Assembly: GCF_013870525.1 (NCBI RefSeq)
Contig: NZ_JACBXD010000063.1
Span: 1 to 46,153 of the forward strand
DNA from: Amycolatopsis pittospori
Lineage (GTDB): Bacteria > Actinomycetota > Actinomycetes > Mycobacteriales > Pseudonocardiaceae
Direction: 5' to 3'
DNA length: 46,153 nucleotides
The position numbers were made by a program, and so were the translations under genes. The notes beneath the pieces were generated by a model that saw only the letters and a list, made by a program, of their open reading frames with translations, was not told the DNA's origin and made no database searches. How positions within the stretch are numbered: the first letter of the stretch is position 1; each line of letters opens with the position of its first letter. This document shows positions 8,500-16,466 of this stretch, in pieces.

Positions 8500-9516
8500 T
8501 CAGTCCTGGATGAAGCGCAGGACGCGCAGCATTCCGCGCTCGTCGACGACGTCGGGATCGTCGGCGACGCATTCCTGAAGGCGTGCGGTGACGGCCTCGG
8601 CGTCGATACCCGAGCCGATCAGGACGAGTTCGCTCCGCCGCGGTTTGCCGGACGGCCACACCGACCGTTCCACCTGGACGAACGAGCCCACCGTGTGGAG
8701 ACCGAACCGGGACCGCGGGCCGTTCGGGCCGAAGTCGAGGAACCCCTTGATCCGGTAGAGCCCGCCCGGGCGCCCTTCGAGGAAGTCCATCAGCCGGCGC
8801 GGGTCCAGCGGCCGGTCCGAAGTGAACGCGACGCTTTCGTATGTGGTGTGGAAGTGGTGCTCGTGATCGTGCTCCTCCTCGCGGAGGTCGTCGAACGACA
8901 TCTGCCCCGCGCGCTCGCGCGGGCGCGCGTCGAAGAACAGTGTGGGGTCGATCCGGCCGTGGGAGGTCGCGATCACCGGCGTGCCGGGGGCGACCTCGTC
9001 GAGGGTGCCGCGCAGTTTGGCGAGCGCGTCCTCGTCGGCCCGGTCGGTCTTGTTGAGCACGACCAGATCGGCGAACCCGAGGTGCTCGTCCAGTTCGGGA
9101 TGCCGCCGCCTGGTCTCCTCGAACTCGGCCGCGTCGACGAGTTCGACCAGGCCGCCGTACGCGATGCGGGGGTTCTCGCTGGCGATCATCAGGCGGATCA
9201 GGTCGCGCGGTTCGGCCAGACCGCTGGCTTCGATCACGATGACGTCGATACCCGCTTCGGCCTCGGAAAGCTTGGCGAGCATGGCGTCGAGGCCGCTCGC
9301 GTCGACGGCGCAGCACAGGCAGCCGTTACCGAACGACATCATCGTGTCGACCTGGCCGGAGACGGCCATCGCGTCGACGGCGATGCTCCCGAAGTCGTTC
9401 ACCACGACGCCGATCCGGGCGCCCTGGCGGTTGGCCAGGAGGTGGTTGAGGAGGGTGGTCTTCCCGGAACCGAGGAAGCCCGCGACCAGGATGACCGGGA
9501 TCCGCCTGTCGACCAC
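8500..9516 (-). CDS. CobW/G3E-family GTPase (putative metallochaperone)
   Basis: A 338-residue P-loop GTPase of the COG0523 family. Seen: Walker A GFLGSGKTT (residues 13-21), the metal-binding GCLCC motif of the family (CxCC), VIVIEASGLAEP, the guanine-specificity motif NKTD and a histidine-rich stretch (EEEHDHEHHFH) before the C-terminal CobW_C domain. Family members deliver zinc, cobalt or other metals to client proteins using GTP. I chose the GTG at 9516 because GGAAAGGAAACTC sits just upstream; an in-frame GTG at 9549 would add 11 residues but lacks a ribosome-binding site. Its 3' end is 2 bp from the convergent lipoprotein gene. The metal is not determinable; no Zur box was recognised. 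Confidence 0.9.
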   Translation of the reverse strand: MVDRRIPVILVAGFLGSGKTTLLNHLLANRQGARIGVVVNDFGSIAVDAMAVSGQVDTMMSFGNGCLCCAVDASGLDAMLAKLSEAEAGIDVIVIEASGLAEPRDLIRLMIASENPRIAYGGLVELVDAAEFEETRRRHPELDEHLGFADLVVLNKTDRADEDALAKLRGTLDEVAPGTPVIATSHGRIDPTLFFDARPRERAGQMSFDDLREEEHDHEHHFHTTYESVAFTSDRPLDPRRLMDFLEGRPGGLYRIKGFLDFGPNGPRSRFGLHTVGSFVQVERSVWPSGKPRRSELVLIGSGIDAEAVTARLQECVADDPDVVDERGMLRVLRFIQD

Positions 9517-9906
9517 GAGTTTCCTTTCCGCCGGGGGAGTTCCCCGCACTCTAGCGACGGCCGGTGCGCGTCAATACACCGGTCCGGGGAATGAACAGAA
9601 GGCCGGGCGGGTAAATACACTCGAAAGAGTGACGAATGCTTTTCGGTAAAACGATCATAATGGGATCTTGGCAGGCTTGATCATTTCTCTGTGGACAATT
9701 CGGTGAATCTTCCGCAAAGTCGGAAGCGATTCCAAATATTGTCGTCAGCAAGCATTCTACCTGCGTAAACCTCGCCTAGTGCTGGCCTTCTGCCATTTGG
9801 TGGAGCGTGTCCTTGTTTCTGTGGGGTATCGTCTTCCGTCTGGTCCGGACCCGGCCAGCTCGCCGAGCAGGCCGAGTCCTCCGGGCATTTCCGAAGTGCA
9901 GGAGGA
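9517..9906. other. Intergenic region between the divergent CobW and NOS genes
   Basis: 390 bp, clearly AT-richer than its surroundings, separating the divergent CobW and nitric oxide synthase genes, so it should hold both promoters. A small hairpin, CACTC-gaaa-GAGTG, lies at 9618-9631. No protein-coding frame with a good ribosome-binding site was seen and no known NO-responsive (NsrR) box was recognised. Promoter elements could not be fixed with confidence. Confidence 0.5.
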
Positions 9907-11115
9907 ATGGTGATCGTTCCCGCCACCGGCGCCGGCGTCGAATTCGGAGAGTGGGAGACCGAAGTATCGACTGCCTCCATGCGGGTGACGGATATCCCCC
10001 GCTTGCCTCCGGACGCGGGTCGCCGGGGACGCAGCGTGGACGTCGCCGAGGCCGAGGACTTCCTCCGGCTCTTCCACGAAGAGACCGGCGGCGGGGACGC
10101 GCTGCTGCGTGAGCGGCTCGACCGGGTTCGGGCCGAGATCCACGAGACCGGTACGTATCGGCACACCGCCGCCGAGGTCGAGTTCGGCGCGCGCGTGGCC
10201 TGGCGGAACTCGGCCCGCTGCATCGGCAGGCTGTACTGGCAGGGACTGAAGGTGCGGGACCGCCGTGACGTCACCGGCGCCGCCGCCATCGCCGAGGAGT
10301 GCGTCGGCCATTTGCGCGACGCGACCCGGGGCGGCCGGATCCGCTCGACCATCACGGTGTTCGCGCCGGACGGCCCGGCCGGACCCGGCCCGAAGATCCA
10401 CAACGACCAGCTCATCCGCTACGCCGGCTACCGGCTCAGCGACGGCTCCGTACTGGGCGATCCGCGCTACGCCGACTTCACCGAGGACGTCCGGAGGCAC
10501 GGCTGGCACGCGCCCGAACGCAAGGGTTCCTTCGACATCCTGCCGTTGCTCATCGAGTCCGAACCGGGGGAGCGGCGGCTGTTCCGGCTGCCGTCCGACG
10601 CCGTCCTCGAGGTCCCGCTCTCGCATCCGGACCACCGCTGGTTCGCCGGACTCGGGCTGCGCTGGCACGCGGTTCCGGCGATCAGCAACATGCGCCTGGT
10701 CATCGGCGGTATCACCTACCCCGCGGCGCCGTTCAACGGCTGGTACCTCGGCACCGAGGTCGGCGCGCGCAATCTGGCCGACGCCGACCGCTACGACCTG
10801 CTGCCGGTGATCGCGGACCTGATGGGCCTCTCGACGGCGTCGGAGCGCACCCTGTGGCGCGACCGCGCGCTGGTCGAGCTGACCTTGGCGGTCCAGCACT
10901 CCTTCGACGCGGCGGGCGTGACCGTCGCCGACCATCACACCGAATCGCGGCGGTTCCTCACGCATATCGCCAAGGAGGAACGCGCGGGCAGGCGGTGCCA
11001 GGCGGAATGGAGCTGGATCGTCCCGCCGATGTCGGGCGGGCAGACCGCGGTGTTCCATCGCTACTACGACGAACCCGATCCGGATCTGCGGCCGGCGTTC
11101 CTGCCTCCTGAGTAA
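9907..11115 (+). CDS. nos: Bacterial nitric oxide synthase oxygenase
   Basis: A 402-residue oxygenase-domain-only nitric oxide synthase, which oxidises L-arginine to citrulline and NO using haem and a pterin or tetrahydrofolate. WRNSARCIGR carries the haem-thiolate C105, and FNGWYLGTEVG contains E284, the arginine-binding glutamate. IHNDQLIRYAGYR and the C-terminal SWIVPPMSGGQTAVFHRYY are also typical. As in Bacillus and Deinococcus enzymes, there is no reductase domain, so electrons must come from separate proteins. The ATG at 9907 follows GCAGGAGGA. A roughly 25-residue N-terminal extension precedes the family-like region (M25 is an alternative start). A flavodoxin-like gene follows 101 bp downstream. 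Confidence 0.95.
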   Translation: MVIVPATGAGVEFGEWETEVSTASMRVTDIPRLPPDAGRRGRSVDVAEAEDFLRLFHEETGGGDALLRERLDRVRAEIHETGTYRHTAAEVEFGARVAWRNSARCIGRLYWQGLKVRDRRDVTGAAAIAEECVGHLRDATRGGRIRSTITVFAPDGPAGPGPKIHNDQLIRYAGYRLSDGSVLGDPRYADFTEDVRRHGWHAPERKGSFDILPLLIESEPGERRLFRLPSDAVLEVPLSHPDHRWFAGLGLRWHAVPAISNMRLVIGGITYPAAPFNGWYLGTEVGARNLADADRYDLLPVIADLMGLSTASERTLWRDRALVELTLAVQHSFDAAGVTVADHHTESRRFLTHIAKEERAGRRCQAEWSWIVPPMSGGQTAVFHRYYDEPDPDLRPAFLPPE

Positions 11116-11216
11116 CCGGCGCTCCATGCGCCCCGATGGGTGAAGGGGTGAGCCGAATGCGGCGTGTCGACAGGCCGGACGGCGGCACGGCTTGCGGCCG
11201 CGCGGACAATGGGGGC

Positions 11217-11723
11217 ATGACCGCTGTGCTCGTCGCCCACGCCGGGAGGTCCGGCGGGACAAAGGAGATCGCCGAGGTGATCGCCGCCGAGCTGCGCGAG
11301 AGCGGGCTGATGGTCGACATGGTGGACGCCGCCGAGGTCGACGACGTCGCACCGTACGGCGCGGTGATCGTCGGGAGCGCGTTGCACCACCGGAGGTGGC
11401 GCCCCGAGGCGGTCCAGCTCCTGACCGAGCACGAAGAGGCACTCCGGCATCGTCCGGTCTGGCTGTTCCACAGCGGTCCCTGCGGGCCGCTCGCCGCCGG
11501 CAAGCGGGTCAGCCTGCCCGCGGGGGTCGCCCTGCTGGCCGCCCGGATCGACGCCGAGCGCACGGCCACCTTCGGGGGCAGGCTCACCCCGGCCACCGCG
11601 AGCGGCCTCTTCTGGAAGATCATGGCGGCGGGTCCCTGGGCGGGCGACTTCCGCGACTGGCCCTCGATCCGGGCCTGGGCCCGCGACGTCGGCCGCCGTG
11701 TCCGGATCCGCGTCAGTCTCTGA
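11217..11723 (+). CDS. Flavodoxin-domain protein
   Basis: A 168-residue flavodoxin-fold protein starting MTAVLVAHAGRSGGTKEIAEVIAAEL. The glycine/serine-rich loop after the first strand is the FMN-phosphate site, and VIVGSALHHRRW fits the family's second FMN loop; it is closer to HemG/protoporphyrinogen-oxidase-like flavodoxins than to classical short-chain electron carriers. The start is ATG 11217. It follows the nitric oxide synthase gene on the same strand with a 101-bp gap. Since bacterial NOS needs an external flavoprotein reductant, a role as its electron donor is an attractive inference, but HemG-like proteins are common elsewhere and the gap allows separate transcription. Confidence 0.82.
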   Translation: MTAVLVAHAGRSGGTKEIAEVIAAELRESGLMVDMVDAAEVDDVAPYGAVIVGSALHHRRWRPEAVQLLTEHEEALRHRPVWLFHSGPCGPLAAGKRVSLPAGVALLAARIDAERTATFGGRLTPATASGLFWKIMAAGPWAGDFRDWPSIRAWARDVGRRVRIRVSL

Positions 11724-11762
11724 AACGCCGGTTTCGTCGGTGCTTTGTCGTAGGGTGCCGGT

Positions 11763-12032
11763 ATGGACAAACGGTTCACCGCGCCGCTGCAGAAGAGCCC
11801 GGAAAAGGGTGGCTGGACGTACGTCGTCATGCCCGGCTCCGCCGAATACTTCGGCACGAGGGGGCTGGTCAAGGTGCGCGGCACCATCGACGGGCATCCG
11901 TTCCGGAGCTCGTTCATGGCGCTGGGCGACGGCACCCACAAGCTCCCGGTGAAGGCCGAGGTCCGCAAGGCGATCGGCAAGGAAGAGGGCGACACCGTCG
12001 ACGTCGTGCTCCTCGAAAGGCTGGAGGGCTGA
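11763..12032 (+). CDS. DUF1905 domain protein
   Basis: An 89-residue protein consisting of a single DUF1905 beta-barrel-like domain (FTAPLQKSPEKGGWTYVVMP, then GTIDGHPFRSSFMALGDGTH and VRKAIGKEEGDTVDVVLLER). Small stand-alone copies are common in actinobacteria, often without the YdeI extension. No function is established that I would assign. The start is ATG 11763; its stop is followed with no gap by the GTG of the next gene, indicating translational coupling. Confidence 0.85.
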   Translation: MDKRFTAPLQKSPEKGGWTYVVMPGSAEYFGTRGLVKVRGTIDGHPFRSSFMALGDGTHKLPVKAEVRKAIGKEEGDTVDVVLLERLEG

Positions 12033-12503
12033 GTGGCCGCGGAATGGAAACCGTCGCCGGTCATCAAGATCTACGAGGCGCTCGGCGCGGTGGCCGACGG
12101 GCGCGTCGAGCTCGAAGGTGACACGGCGCGCGTCGCGTCGTCGGACAAGGCGAAGACGTACGACGTGCGCCACGATCCGGCCGCGGGCTCGATCACGGCC
12201 AACGACAACGGGTCCTATTGGCAGGGTTATCTCGGCTACCCGGGGATCGCGTACCTGATGGAACGCGGCGCGCTCACCTACGACCGTGCCCTCGCCGACG
12301 AGCTGGCCGGGGTGCCGTGGAAGGAACTCGCCACCCGGTATCGCAACGACTGGGCGAAGGTCGAGAAGCACGTCCGCGACGACCTGTCCACGCGTGGCGT
12401 GGATCTGGACCGGTTCGACGCCGGGCTCGCGGAAATCTCCGGACAGCTGGAGAAGCTGGCGCTCACCAAGCTTTCCCCGCGCTTGAGGCCACCGAAGTCG
12501 TGA
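12033..12503 (+). CDS. Uncharacterised protein coupled to DUF1905
   Basis: A 156-residue soluble protein (MAAEWKPSPVIKIYEALGAV...). The first 60 residues look beta-rich (GRVELEGDTARVASSDKAKTYDV) and the second half helical. A conserved-looking segment, GSYWQGYLGYPGIAYLMERGALTYD, lies near residues 60-85. I do not recognise the family. The GTG start immediately follows the stop of the DUF1905 gene, so the two are co-translated and probably functionally linked. Its stop codon lies inside the left arm of the large inverted-repeat element that begins at 12497. Confidence 0.7.
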   Translation: MAAEWKPSPVIKIYEALGAVADGRVELEGDTARVASSDKAKTYDVRHDPAAGSITANDNGSYWQGYLGYPGIAYLMERGALTYDRALADELAGVPWKELATRYRNDWAKVEKHVRDDLSTRGVDLDRFDAGLAEISGQLEKLALTKLSPRLRPPKS

Positions 12504-12805
12504 ATGGTGAGGGCGGTTCTCTTGACCGGTAAGGCAAAGGTGGCGTGGGTGGTCGGTCGTCGCGTCCGGCCGGGTGGGAGCGGGCGCGTGTCTCGTGTGC
12601 TCGGGTCCGGATCTCGTGTGCTTGGAGACGTGACTCGCGTGCTTGGTCACCGCACTGGGGGTTTACGGCTCCGAGCACGCGAGATCCGTCTTCCGGCACG
12701 CGAGATCCGTCTTCGAGCACGCGAGTGCGCCGCGCAGGCCACCGCCTGGCCCGAGACACGCCACGTTCGCCTGACCTCTCAATAACCGTCCTCACCATTC
12801 ACGAC
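12497..12805. repeat. 309-bp giant inverted-repeat element
   Basis: The ends are reverse complements: GTCGTGAATGGTGAGG at 12497-12512 matches the right end 12790-12805, and similarity continues inward with mismatches to about 50 bp per arm (GGTAAGGCAAAGGTGGCGTG against the complement near 12760). The interior holds short direct repeats, TCTCGTGTGCT/CTCGCGTGCTT on the left and GCACGCGAGATCCGTCTTC (twice) on the right, which are also mutually inverted, so the whole element could fold as one long branched hairpin. It lies between convergent genes and overlaps the stop of the upstream one. Frames inside it look like by-products of the repeats. It resembles a MITE-like or large terminator element. 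Confidence 0.8.
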
Positions 12806-12813
12806 CTCCGAAC

Positions 12814-14328
12814 TCAGCCGCAGTGTTCGAACGGGCTGTCGTACGCCGTCCCGCCCGCGGAACCACCCCACCGGACGCATTTGTCGGCCGCGGTGGCGCG
12901 GACGGGGCCCGCGAACCAGGAGAACGAGCCGGAGTCGGTGGTCCGCGCCGAACCCTTGACCTCGAGGTAGGCCGAAGTCGTAGTCGCGGTGCCGGCGGAG
13001 GTGCTCTTCATCGTGCTGACACAGTTCTGTCCGTTGGAAGCGTTGTAGGACAGGTAAACCGTGCCCGCCGTTCCGAGTGGGGCCGAGTCGATGACGCCGT
13101 AACCGCTGCCGCAGGCCGGGGCGCCGAGCGTCGCTTCGGTGACGGTCGAGAAGCGGATGGTCTCGTTGGCGTTGCCCGCCGGGCCCGCTTCGTACAGCAC
13201 GCCGACCGAGCCCGAGGACAGCTGGACCATGTCGGAGTACGCGGCGTCGCCGCCCCACACCAGCGTTCCGGCGGACTTGCCCTGCCAGTTCGCGCCTTCG
13301 TCGAACGACGAGCGCACGACCAGTTCCTTGCGGCGGTCGCAGACCGAGGGTCCGGCGAACAGGATCCGGTTGTACTTGCCCGCCTTGTCGGTCGCGGTCA
13401 TCCGCGCGGTCGAGGCCTGCACGACCGGCGTGATCAAGTCCTCCTCGAAGGTGAACTTCGTCGAGAAGCTCGCCCCGCCGTCGGAACTGATGGCGTACAC
13501 ACGGTTCTTCGCGCCGCCGCTGAGGCATTTGTCGCCGTCGTTGGCCTGGTTGCGTGCCGCGGCGTAGACCCGGCCGTCGAGTAGTTCGGTGACACTGATC
13601 TCCTGCGGGTTCACCGTCGCCGCCGGGCTGTCGGTGGCGCCGCGTTTCCACGTGACGCCCTGGTCGTCGCTGTAGATCAGCGCGCCGCTGTTCTTGCCGC
13701 CGGTGGTGTAACTCATCCCGGCGACGATCCGGCCCGCATGCGCGCCGCGCGCCAGTACGATGCCGTGCGACGGGCCGGTCGCGAGCCATTCCGGCGCGGT
13801 ACCGAACCCGAGCTGGGTGGTGAGCACCTTCGGCGCGGTCCAGGTCTTTCCGTGGTCGTCGCTGATCGAGACGCGCGGAATCCGGTTGCAGTCCGGGTTC
13901 TTGACGCATTCCATCACCGACAGCAGCACGATCCGCCCGGTGGACGGAATCACGATCGGTGTCGGGTTTCCTTTGGTGTCACCGAAACCTTCGATGACGA
14001 CCTTCGACGCGCTCCAGCTCTTCCCGTTGTCGGCCGAGCGTTTCACGACGAGATCGATGTCGCCGCGGTCGTTGCAAAAGCCGGCGCCACCCTTGCGGCC
14101 TTCCGCGAAAGCGAGCAGTTCACCGTTGCCCGCCTTGACCACGGCGGGGATTCTGAAGCAGTCGTAACCTTCTGTTTTCTCTTTGTACACCACCGTGTTT
14201 CCGACGGCTGCGGCCGAGATCCGGTCGGTGGAGACGGGTGCGGCGAGGGAGGTGGCCGGGGAGGCGCCGACCGCCGCGGTGGCGACGAGGACCGCGAACA
14301 GGCCCTGTGCGACGCGGGAGATCTTCAC
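12814..14328 (-). CDS. Secreted exo-alpha-sialidase (GH33)
   Basis: A 504-residue secreted neuraminidase that removes terminal sialic acids. The N terminus is a Sec signal peptide (charged start, FAVLVATAAVG core, likely cleavage after LAA near residue 30). FRIPAVV (about residues 58-64) carries the first arginine of the sialidase triad. Five Asp-box repeats are visible: SADNGKSW, SDDHGKTW, SDDQGVTW, SSDGGASF and SFDEGANW. The GH33 catalytic propeller fills residues 45 to about 400; the last 100 residues form a small extra domain with cysteines. The GTG start at 14328 has GGAG upstream. No sialic acid uptake or catabolic genes lie nearby, so it may serve foraging or host-glycan processing. 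Confidence 0.92.
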   Translation of the reverse strand: MKISRVAQGLFAVLVATAAVGASPATSLAAPVSTDRISAAAVGNTVVYKEKTEGYDCFRIPAVVKAGNGELLAFAEGRKGGAGFCNDRGDIDLVVKRSADNGKSWSASKVVIEGFGDTKGNPTPIVIPSTGRIVLLSVMECVKNPDCNRIPRVSISDDHGKTWTAPKVLTTQLGFGTAPEWLATGPSHGIVLARGAHAGRIVAGMSYTTGGKNSGALIYSDDQGVTWKRGATDSPAATVNPQEISVTELLDGRVYAAARNQANDGDKCLSGGAKNRVYAISSDGGASFSTKFTFEEDLITPVVQASTARMTATDKAGKYNRILFAGPSVCDRRKELVVRSSFDEGANWQGKSAGTLVWGGDAAYSDMVQLSSGSVGVLYEAGPAGNANETIRFSTVTEATLGAPACGSGYGVIDSAPLGTAGTVYLSYNASNGQNCVSTMKSTSAGTATTTSAYLEVKGSARTTDSGSFSWFAGPVRATAADKCVRWGGSAGGTAYDSPFEHCG

Positions 14329-14517
14329 GGGAGTACTCCGTTCTGGATTCGACTCCGGGTGAGTCGGAGACGAGAGTCCTTCCGGCTCGTACAGCCGTCG
14401 TACAAGCCATGTACAACCCGGTCTCGCGTTGTGTGTCAGGTGACGCAGAACCCGAGCCTGGTTCCTGCCAGAGTTCCTTCAGCCGGCCACGGCGCGGCAT
14501 CGGAAGGGGAGGGCCGA

Positions 14518-15129
14518 ATGAAGGTGATCGATCCCGAGGGGCGCAAGTGGGAGATCAATCGCCGTTTCGCGCCGTGGCGCCGGTGGGTCCAGCCGTTCGC
14601 GGCGCTCACCGGCGGCTACCGGCGCTACAAGATCACCGCGGACTGGACGCTGTACCTCAAGGACCTTCCCGTGGACCGAGATGGGCGCGAGGACGCCGAG
14701 GACGGGCCCATGAGCAAGGCGGCAGGCGGACTGCTGGCGGTGCTGGTGCTCCTGCAGGCGCTCGTCGAATTCCCGGTCTATCTGCTACTGGGGATCGCGC
14801 TGGTGCCGGTCATGGTGCTGGAGATGTTGTGCCAGGGCGTCGCGGGGTCGGTCGCGTGGGCCATCCGATGGTTCCGGAAGGCACCGGAGCGGGTCGACGT
14901 CGCCGGCTGGAACAAGGACAAGGACGGCCTCGTCTCGCTGACGATCCTCAAGGTGCACGGCAAGCTCGCCGACCCGTTGACCACCGAACTGCGTGACCTG
15001 TTCCGTGACCGTGTCATGTTCGACCCGGGGGATCCGGAGGTGCACGACGCGCTCACCCGGTTCGGCGCGCGGGCCGAGCGGCATCGCACGCTGCTACGGC
15101 GCCGGGTCGCCCGAAGTGCCGCACGATGA
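14518..15129 (+). CDS. Membrane protein with N-terminal RRFAPW motif (paralogue 1)
   Basis: A 203-residue protein. It starts with a short cytosolic region containing KWEINRRFAPWRRWVQPFA, has one long or two short hydrophobic segments around residues 68-105 (LLAVLVLLQALVEFPVYLLLGIALVPVMVL), and ends in a charged helical tail. The ATG at 14518 follows GAAGGGGAGGGCC. The N-terminal motif and overall layout recur in the next gene, so they are tandem paralogues. I recognise no named family and can assign no function beyond a membrane-associated protein. Confidence 0.72.
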   Translation: MKVIDPEGRKWEINRRFAPWRRWVQPFAALTGGYRRYKITADWTLYLKDLPVDRDGREDAEDGPMSKAAGGLLAVLVLLQALVEFPVYLLLGIALVPVMVLEMLCQGVAGSVAWAIRWFRKAPERVDVAGWNKDKDGLVSLTILKVHGKLADPLTTELRDLFRDRVMFDPGDPEVHDALTRFGARAERHRTLLRRRVARSAAR

Positions 15130-15174
15130 CCGGCGATCTGTGCCAAGATCCCGTCACCGAGGAGGGGGACTGCG

Positions 15175-15735
15175 ATGCGGGTGTCCGGCGCGGACGGCGG
15201 CGAGTGGCTGATCGTGCGCCGCTTCGCGCCGTGGCTTCGCCGGATCCGCCCGTTCGCCATCGTCACCGAAAGCGAGCGGTACCGCGAAGTGTCGTTCACC
15301 CGGCACCGCGGCCGGCCCGCCGCCGAAGAACGCCTGGGCTTCGAGGACTGGCTGATGCTGGCGATCGCCGGTGCGCACGCGGCAGGGCTCGCGCTGGTCG
15401 TCTCGCCGGCACTGCTGGTGGAACTCGTCGCCTGGACTTCGGCGGGAGCCTTCCTCTGGCTCGCGAGGCTGACCGGACTCGTCCGCGCCCGCGTCGATCT
15501 GATCGCCCCGCCGCCCGCGACGCGCAGTCTCGCGCCGGTGCGGGTGTTGTCGGTGCCGCGGTCGGCCGCGGACAGGCTCACGCGGGAACTCGGCGAGCTG
15601 ATCGAGAGCACGCCGGACTTCGACCCGGAGAACGAGCCGCGTGTCCGGAAGCTGTTCTCCGCCACCGGCGCGCGCGTCGACCGGCATTTCGGCCTGCCGT
15701 GGCGGCTCAGTGGTCGTCGGGTGCCAGCTGCCTGA
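15175..15735 (+). CDS. Membrane protein with N-terminal RRFAPW motif (paralogue 2)
   Basis: A 186-residue protein sharing with its upstream neighbour the opening W-I-x-RRFAPW-x-R pattern (EWLIVRRFAPWLRRIRPFA), a central hydrophobic region (about residues 60-105) and a charged C-terminal tail with FDPxxEPxV. The ATG at 15175 follows GAGGAGGGGGAC. The two genes are 45 bp apart and probably co-transcribed. Its last 29 bp overlap the convergent Crp/Fnr gene (15707-15735). Function unknown. Confidence 0.75.
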   Translation: MRVSGADGGEWLIVRRFAPWLRRIRPFAIVTESERYREVSFTRHRGRPAAEERLGFEDWLMLAIAGAHAAGLALVVSPALLVELVAWTSAGAFLWLARLTGLVRARVDLIAPPPATRSLAPVRVLSVPRSAADRLTRELGELIESTPDFDPENEPRVRKLFSATGARVDRHFGLPWRLSGRRVPAA

Positions 15736-16405
15736 GGTCGCGCAGGCTCCGGACGACCAGTCGTTGGCGCCCGGTGCTGAGCAGTCCGTCGGCGCGCAGG
15801 GTCCGCAGGGTCCGCGCGACGGCTTCCCGTGACGCGGACGCGAGTCCCGCGAGATCGCGCTGGCTGATCCGCAACGCGATCAACGTGCCGTCGGGAACGG
15901 GGACGCCGTACCGCTCGGCGAGATCGACCAGGATCGCGGCGATGCGTTCGGCGGCGGTGCTGTCGCCGAACTCGGTGCGCCGCGAGTTGGCGTAGCGCAG
16001 GCGGGAGGTGATGATCCGGAGCAGGACCACGGAGATCCCAGGGTGCTGGTGAAGCACCGAGTTGAACGCCCGCGAGGACAGCCACAACCCGCTGACCGGT
16101 TCGACGGCGACCGCGGTGGCCGAGCGCAGGCTGCCGTCCATCGAGGCCATCTCGCCGATGATGTCGCCCGGATCGCGGACCGCGAGCACGGCGTCGTAAC
16201 CGCCGGTGGACACCGACGTGATCTTGACCCGCCCGGTCATCAGGATCAGCACCCAGTCCGACCGGTCGCCCTCGCGGATGATCACCGTCCCGGCCGGGTA
16301 CCGGCGCAGTTCGGCTCCGGCGCGCAGCGCCTTGCGCTGGCCGTCGTCGAGCAGTTCCCAGAGCCTGCCGGGTCCGTCGTGCGGCTCCGCCGCCGGCTGT
16401 GTCAT
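15707..16405 (-). CDS. Crp/Fnr-family transcriptional regulator
   Basis: A 232-residue regulator: an N-terminal cyclic-nucleotide-binding beta barrel (about residues 15-130, with the phosphate-binding cassette-like GEMASMDGSLRSATAVA), a dimerisation helix (HPGISVVLLRIITSRLRYANSRR) and a C-terminal winged helix-turn-helix (ISQRDLAGLASASREAVARTLRTL). The cassette arginine suggests cyclic nucleotide binding, but this is not certain. No cysteine cluster is seen, so it is not an oxygen-sensing Fnr. The start is ATG 16405. It lies 61 bp downstream of the MocR gene on the same strand and overlaps a convergent gene at its 3' end. Targets unknown. Confidence 0.92.
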   Translation of the reverse strand: MTQPAAEPHDGPGRLWELLDDGQRKALRAGAELRRYPAGTVIIREGDRSDWVLILMTGRVKITSVSTGGYDAVLAVRDPGDIIGEMASMDGSLRSATAVAVEPVSGLWLSSRAFNSVLHQHPGISVVLLRIITSRLRYANSRRTEFGDSTAAERIAAILVDLAERYGVPVPDGTLIALRISQRDLAGLASASREAVARTLRTLRADGLLSTGRQRLVVRSLRDLRQLAPDDH

Positions 16406-16466
16406 GCCTGTCGTTCGCCTCCGTGCGCGATCGTACGAGCAGAACCAGCCGGACGCTCGGGCAGGG

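Noticed and set aside
12504..12785. 93-residue frame starting right after the DUF1905 partner gene
   Set aside because: It runs wholly through the repeat element and its protein is a translation of the repeats.
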